Origin: Perkinsus marinus ATCC 50983
Lineage: Eukaryota; Perkinsozoa; Perkinsida; Perkinsidae
Reading direction: 5' to 3'
Length of the DNA: 64,000 bases
NCBI RefSeq assembly: GCF_000006405.1
Contig: NW_003205123.1
Coordinates: forward strand, 77,060-141,059
Below the pieces are notes generated by a model. It had not been told where the DNA came from and did not search any database. It was given only the letters and a program-made list of their open reading frames with translations. Of the stretch, positions 23,816 to 38,309 are shown one piece after another; the first letter of the stretch is position 1; every line of letters begins with the position of its first letter. A program made the translations under genes and the position numbers.

Positions 23816-25738
23816 TCAGTCAGCAACAACAGCGGCACACTGTGCATCCTCTTCAGAGGTGATATCATCTACTTGAGCATGGCCAGCACAGGAATCCCGT
23901 CGTCCCTGCTCTCGGTCTTCGACGTCCTTCATACGCTGCAGGTTAATCTCCATCACTTCAACTCTATCATGCAGACCCTCCAGTAGACCATCCAGAGTAT
24001 TCCACAGGGGACTCACTACGAAGTTGATGAACCCCACTTGCAGTTTAGCAAGCTCCACAGCGTCATCCGGGCGATGGGCCATAAACGGCGCGAAGGGAAG
24101 CCCCTCGAGCCTCTCAGCTTCCGCCTGGTGATAGTACTCGCTCACAACACGATAGCTCCACTCGTAGTATTCATCATAGGGCATAAGGGGGTTTGATATA
24201 TCCGCAGCATGAACAATCCCCTTCAGCAGCGTCGGCCTAGTCTCAGCCAAAGCCCCATCGACCCACTCTCCTGCTGCCCTCTTAGAACCGTCATTGCGGT
24301 CTAAGAGTAACTCCTGTAGTTTAATAGTAATATCAAAGTGAGCCTTCATGTCCGTCGCCAGAATCACCGAGATCACCGTCTGTCGGAAAACCTCATAGTC
24401 GCTGGGCTCGCCAGTCTCATCAGCTGCTGCTGCTGCTGGCCAAGTTGCAGTAAAGTCAACAGCGCCACCCAGTAGGAGCTCAAAGGCTCGAGCCGCATGC
24501 ATATTCTCCAACACAGCACTGTCGTTGTAGCGAACAGCCAGGTGCTTCCTACCCTTGATGAAGTAATCATTGTTGAATCCCGGATGGTTAACATCATGAC
24601 ATAGTGCAGCGATAAGCAGACTGAACTCCTCTAGGGGCGTACAGATGACGTCCCGAGGCCCCCCTGCAGGGCCGCCCGGGTGCACTGAGCACCCCGCATT
24701 GAACATAACGTAACCCACACAGCTCATAACCTGATAGGCGTGGTAGAAGTTGTGGTAAGGATTATCCGCATGATAATCGTTGGCGATGAGATTGATGAAC
24801 CCCCAAAGCCTCGATGCTTCCACCAGTTTACCCTCCCCCACGAAACTCCACCTGTCGAATACACTGTAGGCTCGCCGGACCAGCTCAGAGCGGTCCAAGG
24901 TGAAGAGCTTGGTCTTCCAGCTGAGCAAATCTGGCAGCTCTAAAGCCTCCATTACGGGTACTTCCAACATCTTAGCAGTGAGCCTCGCTTCGTGGTAAGC
25001 CACCGAGTCACTGGCTCGTCTCGAGGCACCGCTGATCGACCCTCTACCACTACTGGTGCTGCTGCCTCGGCCGCCTCCCATGCCAGGCCGCATCCACTGC
25101 TGAACGAACGCGTGCACACTGGGGTTCTCCTTCTCCAACTGTCTGGACACCCGTCGCAGTACAATGCTCCTTATAGCAGTACTAGTAAGGTCGTGGCTCA
25201 AACGATGGGACACATGCCTGGAGATAGCCAACTGTGGTGGGGGAGCTGGAGGGACCAGGTCCTCCTCCTCCTCGTCATCATCATCATGATGCATGAACTC
25301 ACCAGCCTGGTGGCAACTGTTAGCATCATCATTGTCCTCAACTGCACCATACCGCTCCGATGGGAGATTAGCTCGAATGTAGTCACACATGAACTGAGCA
25401 GGATCCCGAGGGGTGTGAGCGCCCAACTCGATGAGCATCATAGTAAGCAAGTTCTCCAGGTCATAACGCCTAAAGTAGGCCAACACATCTTCTGCACACA
25501 CCTTCTGTCCCGTTCGGCTCTCCTCAGCCGCAGCCACAGCACAGGCAGCAACGACATCAGCTGTCGAGGGTGCCTCAGCTGAGGACATGGCCATGGACTC
25601 CGACCTCGGCGACTGGATGAACGGGGAAATAGTAGGAACGTCCGAAGCATCTTCCACTTCATCACTCAGCGTAGAGGCTGCCACTCCCACTCGGCGATCA
25701 TAGTCATCGGGATTTTTCGTAGTCGGAATAGGGCTCAT
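23816..25738 (-). CDS. 3',5'-cyclic-nucleotide phosphodiesterase with N-terminal RIIa-like docking motif, copy B
   Basis: Hydrolyses cAMP and/or cGMP. Single exon of 640 aa, unusual among its intron-rich neighbours. The catalytic HD domain (about 285-600) shows HNFYHAYQVMSCVGYVMF, LIAALCHDVNHPGFNNDYF, VLENMHAARAFELL, LATDMKAHFDI, LKGIVHAADISNP and VGFINFVVSPLWNTL, that is all metal-binding His/Asp of PDE class I. Residues ~83-126 (EDVLAYFRRYDLENLLTMML, then PRDPAQFMCDYI) match the L-x-x-LL...P-x-DP-x-x-F-x-x-YI pattern of RIIa/DPY-30-type dimerisation-docking segments, which anchor proteins to AKAPs or cilia. Next comes an Asp/Glu run and a Gly/Ser/Arg linker. No GAF domain or membrane segment is present. 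Substrate specificity cannot be told. Confidence 0.9.
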   Translation of the reverse strand: MSPIPTTKNPDDYDRRVGVAASTLSDEVEDASDVPTISPFIQSPRSESMAMSSAEAPSTADVVAACAVAAAEESRTGQKVCAEDVLAYFRRYDLENLLTMMLIELGAHTPRDPAQFMCDYIRANLPSERYGAVEDNDDANSCHQAGEFMHHDDDDEEEEDLVPPAPPPQLAISRHVSHRLSHDLTSTAIRSIVLRRVSRQLEKENPSVHAFVQQWMRPGMGGGRGSSTSSGRGSISGASRRASDSVAYHEARLTAKMLEVPVMEALELPDLLSWKTKLFTLDRSELVRRAYSVFDRWSFVGEGKLVEASRLWGFINLIANDYHADNPYHNFYHAYQVMSCVGYVMFNAGCSVHPGGPAGGPRDVICTPLEEFSLLIAALCHDVNHPGFNNDYFIKGRKHLAVRYNDSAVLENMHAARAFELLLGGAVDFTATWPAAAAADETGEPSDYEVFRQTVISVILATDMKAHFDITIKLQELLLDRNDGSKRAAGEWVDGALAETRPTLLKGIVHAADISNPLMPYDEYYEWSYRVVSEYYHQAEAERLEGLPFAPFMAHRPDDAVELAKLQVGFINFVVSPLWNTLDGLLEGLHDRVEVMEINLQRMKDVEDREQGRRDSCAGHAQVDDITSEEDAQCAAVVAD

Positions 25739-26005
25739 TGGATAGTAGACTTATGCTTCTGTACAGAATTGTAACCAACTTGAAAGGGAAACATTGAGGA
25801 CCCTCTCACTAACGCAGTCGGATCGTCAGAAGAAACTCGGAAAACGACGACGAATGATGATGACAACGCTCCGCTATGATAAATACATTTCCATCAAAAC
25901 AAACTACTCTTATCGCTTCTGTTCTGCCACCGCATGAGCCGGAGCGACAGGGGAGCTAACAAGACACGCGAGCCATACCACACTTCCGCCAAATCGCATA
26001 TGCTA

Positions 26006-29000
<2,995 letters not shown>

Positions 29001-30465
29001 CAGCTCTTAAACAATAACAAAATTACAACTTGACCCTAGGGAGTTTGCTGTTAGGCTCAGACTTTTGAGGTACTCAAACACAACACCCACCAAACATGAG
29101 CGGACAGATAGTTTCGTGGCGCGCGGTCGGGAGTACAGGCGGCCATTGCTAAGCAGACACTGGATGCATACGAGCCTTTTTCCTATGTATCTTTCTCAGT
29201 CTCCCCCTTACCTCTGCTCTCGGACGTTTCCTCCTCTAAAACTAATTCGGCCGATTTTAGTCGAACATGGAGAAGCCGTCCTATTGCGGCCGCCTCCTGG
29301 ACATATTCGAATGCTTTCCCTCCGGAAACTGCGTCGTTTGTTTTCCCAGCTTGATTACGTCAGTTGTCATAAATCGACAACCGCGCTCGCCATTCTAATC
29401 GATATAAAAACTCGCGAATTATGCGATTAAACCGCGTTATCCTTGCATATACTTGGTTTTTTTTCTGTCCGGAAGGGGTATCGAGATTCTAATGAGTACC
29501 CACAGCAGCGCGGATGATGTTTGCAGTCGGTGGAAATGCTCTAATCCCCTCCTTCTGTCCGATGCCCTAATATGAAGGAAAAGGGATTGGGCAGTCGATG
29601 GATGATAGCCTACGGCCCAAGGTTGTTCGTACAAGCCCTATCGTTCAACATCAGCAATGCCCTCGAGGGGTCATAGTGTGGGCTCCTCGGAGGCCTGTCC
29701 CTTGGGCATCTACAACGAAGTGTCGTTTACTCTGCCCGTAGTACTAGTACTATGTTTAGTGGCAGTCCATCAGGGGTGGTGTTGGAGGTTTCTTGTGGTC
29801 TCACCTGGTAGTGGATCTCACGGATAGGTGATTTGATTTGGTCGTCTTTGAGCGGTCTTGGGGGTAGTACTAGGTTTCTGATCCCTTGGCCTGCGACCCC
29901 ATCATGTTCGCGGCACAGGAATGGCTTCAATAAAGATACTCTCCGTCGTTAGCACAGCTGGCTGTGAAGGAGGATTAGTCTTGTAGTCTACTCTGCTAAT
30001 CCACAAACCTATGCCAGGGGACGACTATGGAGTGGCGGCGCCATGAGCCGAATGAACAATGATCTGCCGAGATGGCTGGAGAAAAAGGGAAGGCATGACT
30101 TGGTTGAAAGCATAGACGATGACTTTCCTAGTCCTGGGTTCGAACTGTGGCAGGCCATTGCCGACCAATATCATCATGATGAGTATTTTCATGAGTCCTT
30201 GTTGGATACACCTGTCTCCATGTAGCCTGCGTGCCTCTTATAGTCGATGCTAATGGTAGCTGTTGGGTGGACGTCAGATCGGGCGTCAGTGTAGTCTTCC
30301 TAACGTCTGTTCACCCTTCACCGAGAAAAAGTTGCCTGTATAGTTGCGATGGATTTGCCGTATATAAACGCTTTTTGGATGGTGGGCATTTTTCCCTTCT
30401 TTCATCAGAATCGTCGGGGTATATTATATTGATACTAAGTTTGACTTGTGTCCCCTGTCTCTCCA
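29001..30465. other. Divergent intergenic region
   Basis: The only place in the window where two genes point away from each other (Gln-rich gene left, methyltransferase-like right), so it should contain both promoters. A plus-strand frame of 60 codons at 30043-30225 is open but crosses a T-arm-like word (GGTTCGAACT, 30137-30146) and is probably not a gene. No tRNA gene could be folded. Confidence 0.5.
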
Positions 30466-32942
30466 ATGGACGATTCCGATGAGGTCCCCCCAGTGGAGGC
30501 AGTTGAAGATGCTGAAGAAGTACGGCCGGCTAAGAAGGCGAGGACCAACTGGAAGGAGTTAACGGCGACAGCTAAGCCTAATCCTAATGAAGGCGGTGGG
30601 CTCTTCGAGGTAGGCATGGGAATCTTTCTTAGCGGAGCGATGCACTTTTTTATGTGCAGTTCACTGGTCTAATGCCTCATCTCTCGGCAACAGCCTGCGC
30701 TACGACTACCGAGTATGTCGTTGGGATGAGGTCTCGTTATTGTCACGGGTGTGGCAGCTTATTGGCGAGGCATAAGATTGGGGTTAGGGGAAGTATGAGA
30801 CCGGTAGGAGGTCCCCGGTTCGATCCCTGGTGAGCGCATCGATGTGGTAATTATTTATTTCTCAGCGGCCTGGGAATGTCGAGCAATTCTTATCGATTTT
30901 CTGTCGACTGAGGAACGCTCGGGTGACGGTGATGGCCTTGGCGTTGGGGGAGCTGGTGAAGGGAAAAGATACGCACAAGATTCTGGAGGAAGTCAAACGG
31001 CAACTGACCGAGGTGTCCCGGCAAGTTGAAGATTTGCCCGACAGTATGATGTGTTCATGCGTGCAATCTGATGCTGGTTTGATTCAGCGAACTCTAAGCC
31101 GCGGCTCATGAGTGCCGTTAAGGAAGCCTTGGGGCCTCTGGAGGAGATACCGGCTAAGAGAGAGCGGCCCGAAGGGGCAGAGGAGGAGGAGGAACAGGGT
31201 GTTGACATGGAGTGTGTGAAGAAGTCTATTGAAGTCGCTATGAATCTCGATGGAGCGTACTTCTGGATGTACTATATGTGCACGATGGTAAGGGTGGGGT
31301 ATTGGAAAGAGTTGATATGAAGTTGTTGTGTGTTAGTCGTTTGAGCACGGCCATAGGGTTCCCTCTGGGGGGTCGTCCTTGGCCTTGCCGCCGCCGTTGG
31401 AGTATTACTCTGTGTGGTGTCTTCTGGCCGAGGAAGATGTTGACAGGCAGGAGAAGGTGGGCTCGGTATTGGGTGGATGGGATGAGAAAAAACGAAGGCA
31501 CCTGGGGGAGGCGGAGCGAAGCATTATTGAGGAAGCTACCCGTAAGTGGTGATCATAGTTGTGAATTTGAATATTCACTTTGGGAATGTCGAGAATATAT
31601 TCGTTTTGGAGGGGTTCGCCAGTGTTGGAGGAATAGATGTTCGCCTTCCTCAGCTGAGCTCAGGAGTTTTCTCGCTGATTATGGAGCTAGAAGTATAGAA
31701 AAACCAATGGGAATTCCTCCAAAATTTCCTCAGAATTTTTATATTGTCATCAACACATGTAGTTGACCATGTGCATATTTTTCCACTTTTTCCCGATGTT
31801 CGAGTTGAATTTTCAAACTGGTCGTATATTCGACTTTTGTTGTTGTTGTTGGCGGTTAGTAAGTGTCGATGTTTTAGGTATCCTCGATGGTCCCTCCTTC
31901 GACACTACTGCCTGTAGGAACCCACTTTACTCCATACAGTGTATCCGCTGGGTAGAGTCTCAGCGTGTATCGCATGCCCTACTAGAGGGAGGCAAAGTGG
32001 ATACGTGGGATGCCCTGGTGAGAGGTCCATGAGGTGCTTGCTTGGAGTGGCGGTGTAGGTACCATGTGGGATGGGCACCAGGGCGGACGAGACACAGACG
32101 TTGAAGCAGGGGGATCCGCTGATGCCTAGCAAGGTAATGGAATGGGGTATTCATGGCTATGCCCATCATCAGCTCAGATTCTCTCGGACTGGGTCGATTC
32201 GACGAGAGACTATATGTGCCATATGTAATAAAGCCAGCTTCGCTCCGCTAGCGAATGAAAAAATAGATACGCCTATGCAACACCTACGGAGTCTGCTCTA
32301 GAGCTCCTGTCGAGCTTTGTTCCAGGTGGGGTCGTTGAGGTCGGCAGTGGTACCGGGTATTGGGCCAAGCTGTTGAGGGATCGAAATGTGAGGCGTCTTG
32401 TTGCGGTTGAGATGGTATGATCCTTTTCGTAAGGTGAAAGTATTGGCCTTGGATAAGAACCCACCGGATCACCAAGCCAATGCTTACCATGGCCGATGCA
32501 GACCACACACTGAAGTGAAGAAGGTGTAAGTCGCCCGCTCTGTCGTGGTTGATATTTGGGGTTGTTTTGCCAGAACGCCGCGGATCTGCAGTCGTTGTCA
32601 GCAGAGGAGTACCCTAAGCTCATGCTGTGCTACCCGCCACCTCAGGAGCATATGGCGGCTGAGGCGGTAGGAGGCGGTGACGGACTGGACTGTTGGTGGT
32701 GATACTGGACTGTCAGATTGGTAACTTCAAGGGGGACTATGTGTATCATATTGGGGAGTGGTTTGGTGACACGGGGACGCTAGCGATGCAGAAGGCCCTT
32801 GGTCAAGGGTTTAGGATGATCAGAAGGGAACCGCTACCGAACTGGCCCAGTGGGACTATTGGTTATTATTCCCATTGGAGTGGTAGGGTACGTTATCAGG
32901 CACCAGCTATGAGATGACTATATGGAAAAGAAGGTCGAATAA
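30466..32942 (+). CDS. SAM-dependent methyltransferase-like protein
   Basis: Twelve exons: 30466-30609, 30866-31043, 31088-31287, 31337-31541, 31878-32017, 32059-32133, 32178-32224, 32267-32414, 32458-32523, 32574-32666, 32717-32887, 32931-32942; 492 aa. The C-terminal half carries YAYATPTESALELLSSFVPG and motif I VVEVGSGTGYWAKLL (the SAM-binding GxGxG loop), then VAVEMNPPDHQ, LMLCYPPPQEHMA and VYHIGEWFGDTGT. LCYPPP follows the (N/D)PP(Y/F)-like active-site position in a modified form. The substrate cannot be told. The N-terminal half is charged with a helical stretch (LALGELVKGKDTHKILEEVK) and a Glu run. Introns 1 and 7 carry the dispersed 12-bp motif, intron 1 also a tRNA-like fragment, intron 4 the longer intron repeat. 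The exact last exon (ending KVE) is uncertain. Confidence 0.7.
31620..31757. repeat. Intron-borne repeat element, copy 1 (methyltransferase-like intron 4)
   Basis: Begins AGTGTTGGAGGAA and ends TTGTCATCAACAC, short imperfect inverted ends, with internal TTCCTCAGCTGAGCTC and AAATTTCCTCAGAATTT. The same words in the same order occur in introns of SerRS, PDI and PP2A B56. No coding capacity; resembles a miniature non-autonomous element. Confidence 0.65.
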
Positions 32943-33976
32943 GGATGACGATAAAGGGGAGAACGCCTTACCGGCTGTTGCATGTGGGTGAAATTTTCAG
33001 TCAAATTTCGCAACCCGTTTTACGTGAATTGGCGTGAATACTCTTGTGAGAACAGCCCGATAGTTGCGGTATGTAGGAATATGTTTTTCACTAGTGTTTT
33101 TCATATCACGGGTAAACCTGTACTGGTATGGGACGTAGCGGTCTACAGGTTCCCATTGTGGCAGGAAGGCTCAGGTCAGATGCCGTGTTACTTGTGAGAT
33201 AGCGTAATGTTGGGGATGGTGTGGTATTGGTGTATGTGGATGCTGCATTAGGTATTGTAATAAGGAAGAATGTCTTGATGCCCATAGGAGTAGACACCGG
33301 ACGCTGATGGCTTTCAAAATGGTAAGAGTCTTGGTTTTGTACCTGTAGGGTATTCCCCGGCAATTTCGGCTCTTCACCTTTGTAGTTGAATTCTTTACCC
33401 TCGTGGTTAATACTTTATCTATGGTTTTAATAAAATCTCCCATGAATGCTGATGTTATACCCGGTCTACTTGAAAGTTTAGGAGGTTAGTTTAACCAAGG
33501 ACGCGCGTAGAATATCAACTAGATGGGTAGAAAGTAAAAATTATCGGTGAAAAAATGGAAATTCTGTAGATTTTCTCTCGAGAGGGTATTCCCAACTACT
33601 ACATGAAGTCGCTGTTGAATTTATTTTCAAAGGGGCTGTTCCAGCGTGCTCCTTCTCTGTGTAAATATTCCTGTTTATATCGGAATCGTTGATTGCATTT
33701 TCTGGTCTTGTTCGGGAATCGACTTTCGTTTACCTCCTAGGTGCCGGTACACAAGAAGTTGATGACTAGTTTGAAACTGAGCAATAAGCAAGCACTGCGG
33801 AAGCTTAGACGGCGATGAGGGACGCGCCTTTGCCTTCCTACTACGGGGTTCCTGATAAGGGATACCCTAACGTCAATAGTAGATAGAGATGTCTTAGTAG
33901 ATGTACACTGTTGTTTCCTTGGAGTTGGTAGTCTGGTGTTGAGGGGGCGAAATTATGGTAAGTGCTAGCAGTCCCT
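32943..33976. other. Intergenic region upstream of transketolase
   Basis: A/T-rich patches and no exon with recognisable content. Minus-strand open frames around 33106-33443 have no family features. Confidence 0.5.
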
Positions 33977-36065
33977 ATGGCCACTTCCACCGAACCAGCT
34001 AATAAGAAAGCTAAGGTGATGCCCAAACAAATAGAAGAGTTGGCTATTGATACCATCAGGTGAGAGAGGAATTGGTGAAGGAGTGGTATGATTGTCTTTT
34101 ATTAGGATTACGGCGGCTGATATGGTTCAGAAGGCGAAGTCGGGCCATCCGGGTGCCCCGATGGGATGTGCCCCCATTGGCCATGCCCTCTACGGTCACG
34201 TTATGAAGTACAACGCCAGCAACCCTCATTGGTGGAATAGGGATCGATTCGTCCTGTCTAACGGCCACGCCTGTGCTCTGCAGTACGTCCTTATGCACCT
34301 TGCCGGTTACAAGGATGTCGAGGTGGAGCACCTTAAGAACTTCCGTCAGTTGGGCTCGAGGACGGCTGGTCATCCTGAGCGACATTTGTTGGAGGGGGTG
34401 GAGGTCAGTACTGGCCCTTTGGGGCAGGGCATCTCGAATGCTGTTGGCCTTGCTATAGCTGGGGCTCATCTAGCGGCGACTTATAACCGCCCTGACGGGT
34501 ACGAGGTCTTCAACAACTACACTTTTGCTGTGTGTGGTGATGGGTGTTTGGAGGAAGGGGTCAGCTCGGAAGCCTGTGCACTTGCTGGTCATCTGGGGCT
34601 TGGGCGCCTCATTGTACTCTATGATGATAATAAGATTACTATTGATGGTAGGACTGATATTGCCTTTACAGAGGATGTCACTAAAAGGTTCGAGGGCATG
34701 CACTGGCAGGTCCTTGAGGTCGCTGAGGGTGATAGCGATGTGGCTGATATAATAGCCAAGATTGAGGAAGCCAAGAAGTGTACGGATAAGCCTACTATTA
34801 TCAAGGTCCATACAACCATCGGATACGGCTCGGCTAAGCAGGGCACTGCTAAGGTCCATGGAGCCCCTCTGGGTGATGAAGACCTGGCCAATGTTAAGAA
34901 GGAGTTCGGCTTCGACCCTGAGAAGTTCTTCGAGATCCCCACTGAGGTTAGGGCATTCTATGGGGCCGTCTTGGCTCGTGGCCAGCAGGCTAATAAGGAG
35001 TGGGATGCCCTATTTGCCAAGTACGGTCAGGCATATCCTGCTGAGCATGCGGAGCTTATAAGGCGTGCTAAGGGTGACCTTCCTCACGATGTGGACAGCT
35101 TCTTCCCGAAGTACCAACCTGGGGACAAGGCCAAGGCCACACGTGTGACCAGTGGGGAGGTCCTCGCTGCCCTCATGAAGCACCTTCCGGAGATCATTGG
35201 GGGCTCGGCGGACCTGACCTCCTCTAACATGACCAACATGGGTAACTTCCCTAGTATGCAACGTGGGGCTATGCAGAACCGCTACATTGAGTTTGGGGTC
35301 CGCGAGCACGGCATGGCCGCTATGCTCAATGGCATTCACGCCTATGGGGGCTTCCTACCCTTTGGGGCTACCTTTGTCAACTTTATAGGTTACTGTTGGG
35401 GTGGTATGAGGCTCTCGTGCTTGTCGGAACAACAGGTCCTCTATGTTATGACTCATGATTCGATTGACCTTGGGGAGGATGGCCCTACCCATCAGCCTAT
35501 CGAGATCCTGGCCCTGCTGCGTGCTACGCCCAATATGAGTACGATCAGACCATGTGATGGTCGCGAGACTGTGGGGGCTTACAAATCCTATCTTGCTAAT
35601 AAGAACGGGCCGACTACGCTTATTCTCAGCCGCTCTGGTTTGCCTACCTTTGAGAATTCCTCTGCTGAGGGGGCTATGAAGGGTGCCTATGTGATAGATG
35701 ATTTCACGGGCAGCAGTGACCAGAAGGTCATCATCATCGCTAGTGGCACGGAGGTCCTGCAGGCAGTGGAAGCTAAGAAACTTTTGAAGGAGGAAGGTGT
35801 TGATGCCCGAGTTGTGTCGATGCCGTCATGGAACCTCTTCGAAAAGCAAGGGGAAGCCTATAAGAAGACTGTCCTTCCACAGGGGGTAAAACGCCTGATG
35901 GTTGAGGCCAGCAGCCCTTTGGGGTTCGAAAGGTATGCTGATGAGTGGATCGCCATGACTACCTTTGGGGCTTCTGGGCCTGCCAATAAGGTGAAGGCAC
36001 ATTTTGGGTTCACGGCTGAAAATATCTGTATTAGAGCTAAAAGGCTTCTTGCGGCCTCTACATGA
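33977..36065 (+). CDS. tkt: Transketolase
   Basis: Thiamine-diphosphate enzyme of the pentose phosphate pathway that moves two-carbon units between sugar phosphates. Two exons, 33977-34059 and 34106-36065, joined by a 46-nt intron; 680 aa, normal length. Motifs: ADMVQKAKSGHPGAPMGCAP near the N-terminus (substrate His), the ThDP motif CGDGCLEEGVSSEACALAG followed by DDNKITIDG, YGSAKQGTAKVHGAPLG, the pyrimidine-domain motif EFGVREHGMAAMLNGI, MTHDSIDLGEDGPTHQPIE, and the C-terminal domain. No plastid or mitochondrial presequence is apparent, so it is probably cytosolic. The large second exon is unusual here and the codon use is G/C- and -GGG-rich, typical of a highly expressed gene in this window. 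Confidence 0.96.
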
Positions 36066-36258
36066 AGGCGACGGTTATTGGGAAGAAAGTACCTTGTCGA
36101 GTACTGCTGAAAATCTCATCTATTACTATCACTACTAGGAGTTTGATTCATAGGCTAAAAGCATTTAATGTTATTCTCACCGTAGGAGGTCGTATTTGTT
36201 CGGAAAGGCTGGGCTGAGGGTCCCTCTGTGCAGTTGCTGTTGCTGTTGTTGTTTCCTG

Positions 36259-38309
36259 ATGTGTGCTGATAATACTACTACTGCTACTGAATCGGCATAT
36301 GACTTATTTGTCAATGATTCGGCGACTTGTGATGTTTGTGAGAAGCTCATTGTCTATCTAAGGGCTGTTTCCGGCAAGGTGAGTTGCAGTCGCCGAGAAT
36401 TGAACCCGGGTTGTCCTCGGCATGCATGCCCTTTGTACATTATAACGTTGAGCACTGTGTGAATCAGGCTTCCAGTTTTACGGGTAGTACAATTCGTGCT
36501 AGCACTAAGCCGGGTAACTCGGTCCTTTCTGCCGCATTTGGTCAACGACTACCGGTATATGCCAGTCAGAAAAGGGAGGAGTCTTTTGAGGGCGCCCTGA
36601 AGGTAAGTCGACATGCCTAATACAGTGTGGTGCCTCTGTGCTGGGCTCAGGTTTTGAAGGCAATTGCTGAGGACTCTGGTTTTGGGGCCCTTCTGATCCC
36701 TGAGGGCAGCGAGGCCCTCAAGTGGGTTGAGTGGTGCCTCAATGAGAGCGAGGGGGCATTCAAGCTCACCAAGGAAGGTGTGGAGAAGCTCAATAAGGCC
36801 CTCGAGGACCGGGTAGGCCCCGCTGGCTTGAAGGTCGGGGTAAGTCATTATTTGCTACCGTTTAGGCATTCTTGCTCGGTGGTAGCAATATCACGCTCGC
36901 TGACTTTGTAGTAGCTCATGCGGCCGAGCGATGGGCCTCTAAGGCCTCACAGAAGGAGCTTGCTCAGTACTGCAACATCACTAGGTGATGATGGTATTGG
37001 ATTCTGGCACGTGTTTTAGTTTTTTGGGGCAGGTGGTATCACCATATCAGTAGTTTGCCGGGCAGCCCTTACCCCAACAGTGTTATAGACCTCCATGCGG
37101 TGACGCGGGCTTATACTAATCTTCATAAGGCCGACGCTACTGCTGCTGGGGGCAAGGGGGGCAAGGGCTCACCTAAGAAGGGTAAGCATCTGTTCATGTG
37201 ATGATGGAATGTATGAAGAGGGCCAGATGTTATCTCTAGGCGTAGTTGACCATTGATAAGATGATAATGAGGAAATATTAGGAAAACTTTGTTTTATAAT
37301 GATTATGTGTGGAAACTCCTGAGAGGACCAGATGTATATGCCTACACTGGTTTCAGGAGAGGCTGATGAGGCTGGGAAGAAGAAGGCGGAGAGGAAGGCG
37401 AAGAATAAGGATAAGCAAGCTAAGGCACAGAAGGAGACCCGACCTGTAGAGGATGTTAGCCGATTGAATATGATTGTTGGTAAGAAATGCCCTCGGGTGG
37501 AATTGAACCGTAGGTCTATCGTTACGCTGTGCTCTCAGGTAAGATCAATAAGGTATGGGAACATCCTGATGCTGAGAAGCTGTGGTGTGAGGAGATCGAC
37601 TGTGGTGAAGCTTCCGGTGAGTGTCGGCCGAACGACTTATACAAATTCACATAAATCGAATCAAGCAGTGGCCCACATACCATCCATCTCTGAAATTGTC
37701 CGCCGGGCGTTTTCAATCCTTGATGACCTTTAAGACTGTTTGTTGTCATTACTATCAGGTCCCCGTCAGATCGCATCAGGCCTTCGTGATTTCTATAAGG
37801 AAGCCTCGGATCTCGAGGGTCGTAAAGTAGTCATCTTGGCTAACCTCAAGCCCCGTCCTCTGCGTGGATTCGTCTCCCATGGTATGGTCATGTGCGCATC
37901 TAGTGGTGACCACAGCCAAGTGGAAGTGTTGACAGTCCCTGAGGATGCTAAGCCCGGTAAGCGTGGTTCTGCTCTATGCGACGATGTGGATTCGTTATGA
38001 TCAGGTGAGCGCATCTCGATCCCGGGCTTTGACGGTGAGCCTGATGATGTCCTGCATCCTAAGCACAACCCTTTCGATGCGGTCAAGGGTAAGCCAATCT
38101 TGCTATCTTGCATTTCCTCAACGCGGTTGGTCAGGTGACTTGAAGACTGTTAAGAAGGAGAATGGTGTGATCGTGGCCACTTACAAGGTGAGTCTAAATG
38201 TTCCTCTGTCGGCTGACCGGCATCGTCGCCTTTTTAGGGCAATGCGTTTACGCTCCCGAACGGTGAGATCGTCACCACTCCTAGCCTTGCCGATTGCGAG
38301 ATTTCCTAA
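36259..38309 (+). CDS. tRip/p43-like tRNA-binding protein (GST-like + EMAPII domain)
   Basis: Eleven exons: 36259-36378, 36468-36602, 36651-36812, 36866-36984, 37033-37181, 37357-37479, 37539-37616, 37759-37956, 38005-38088, 38135-38187, 38238-38309; 430 aa. Residues ~1-180 are GST-like, with LNKALEDRAFLLGGSNITLADF matching the GST C-terminal helix signature. A Lys-rich linker (KKKAERKAKNKDKQAKAQK) follows. The C-terminal ~170 residues are an OB-fold EMAPII/Arc1p-type tRNA-binding domain: VSRLNMIVGKINKVWEHPDA, SGLRDFYKEASDLEGRKVVI, NLKPRPLRGFVSHGMVMCAS. This pairing is that of Toxoplasma p43 and Plasmodium tRip, a scaffold for aminoacyl-tRNA synthetases and tRNA importer. The exon 3/4 junction was chosen because it yields the GST motif with a normal 53-nt intron; the alternative would need a 26-nt intron. 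Introns 1 and 6 contain tRNA-like fragments. Confidence 0.85.

Noticed and set aside
30043-30225. A 60-codon plus-strand small gene
   Set aside because: It overlaps a T-arm-like fragment and has no Kozak-like or family support.
36840-36865. A 26-nt intron in the tRip-like gene
   Set aside because: Using the donor at 36813 gives a 53-nt intron and the exact GST motif LEDRAFLLGGSNITLADF; the short form is less likely.
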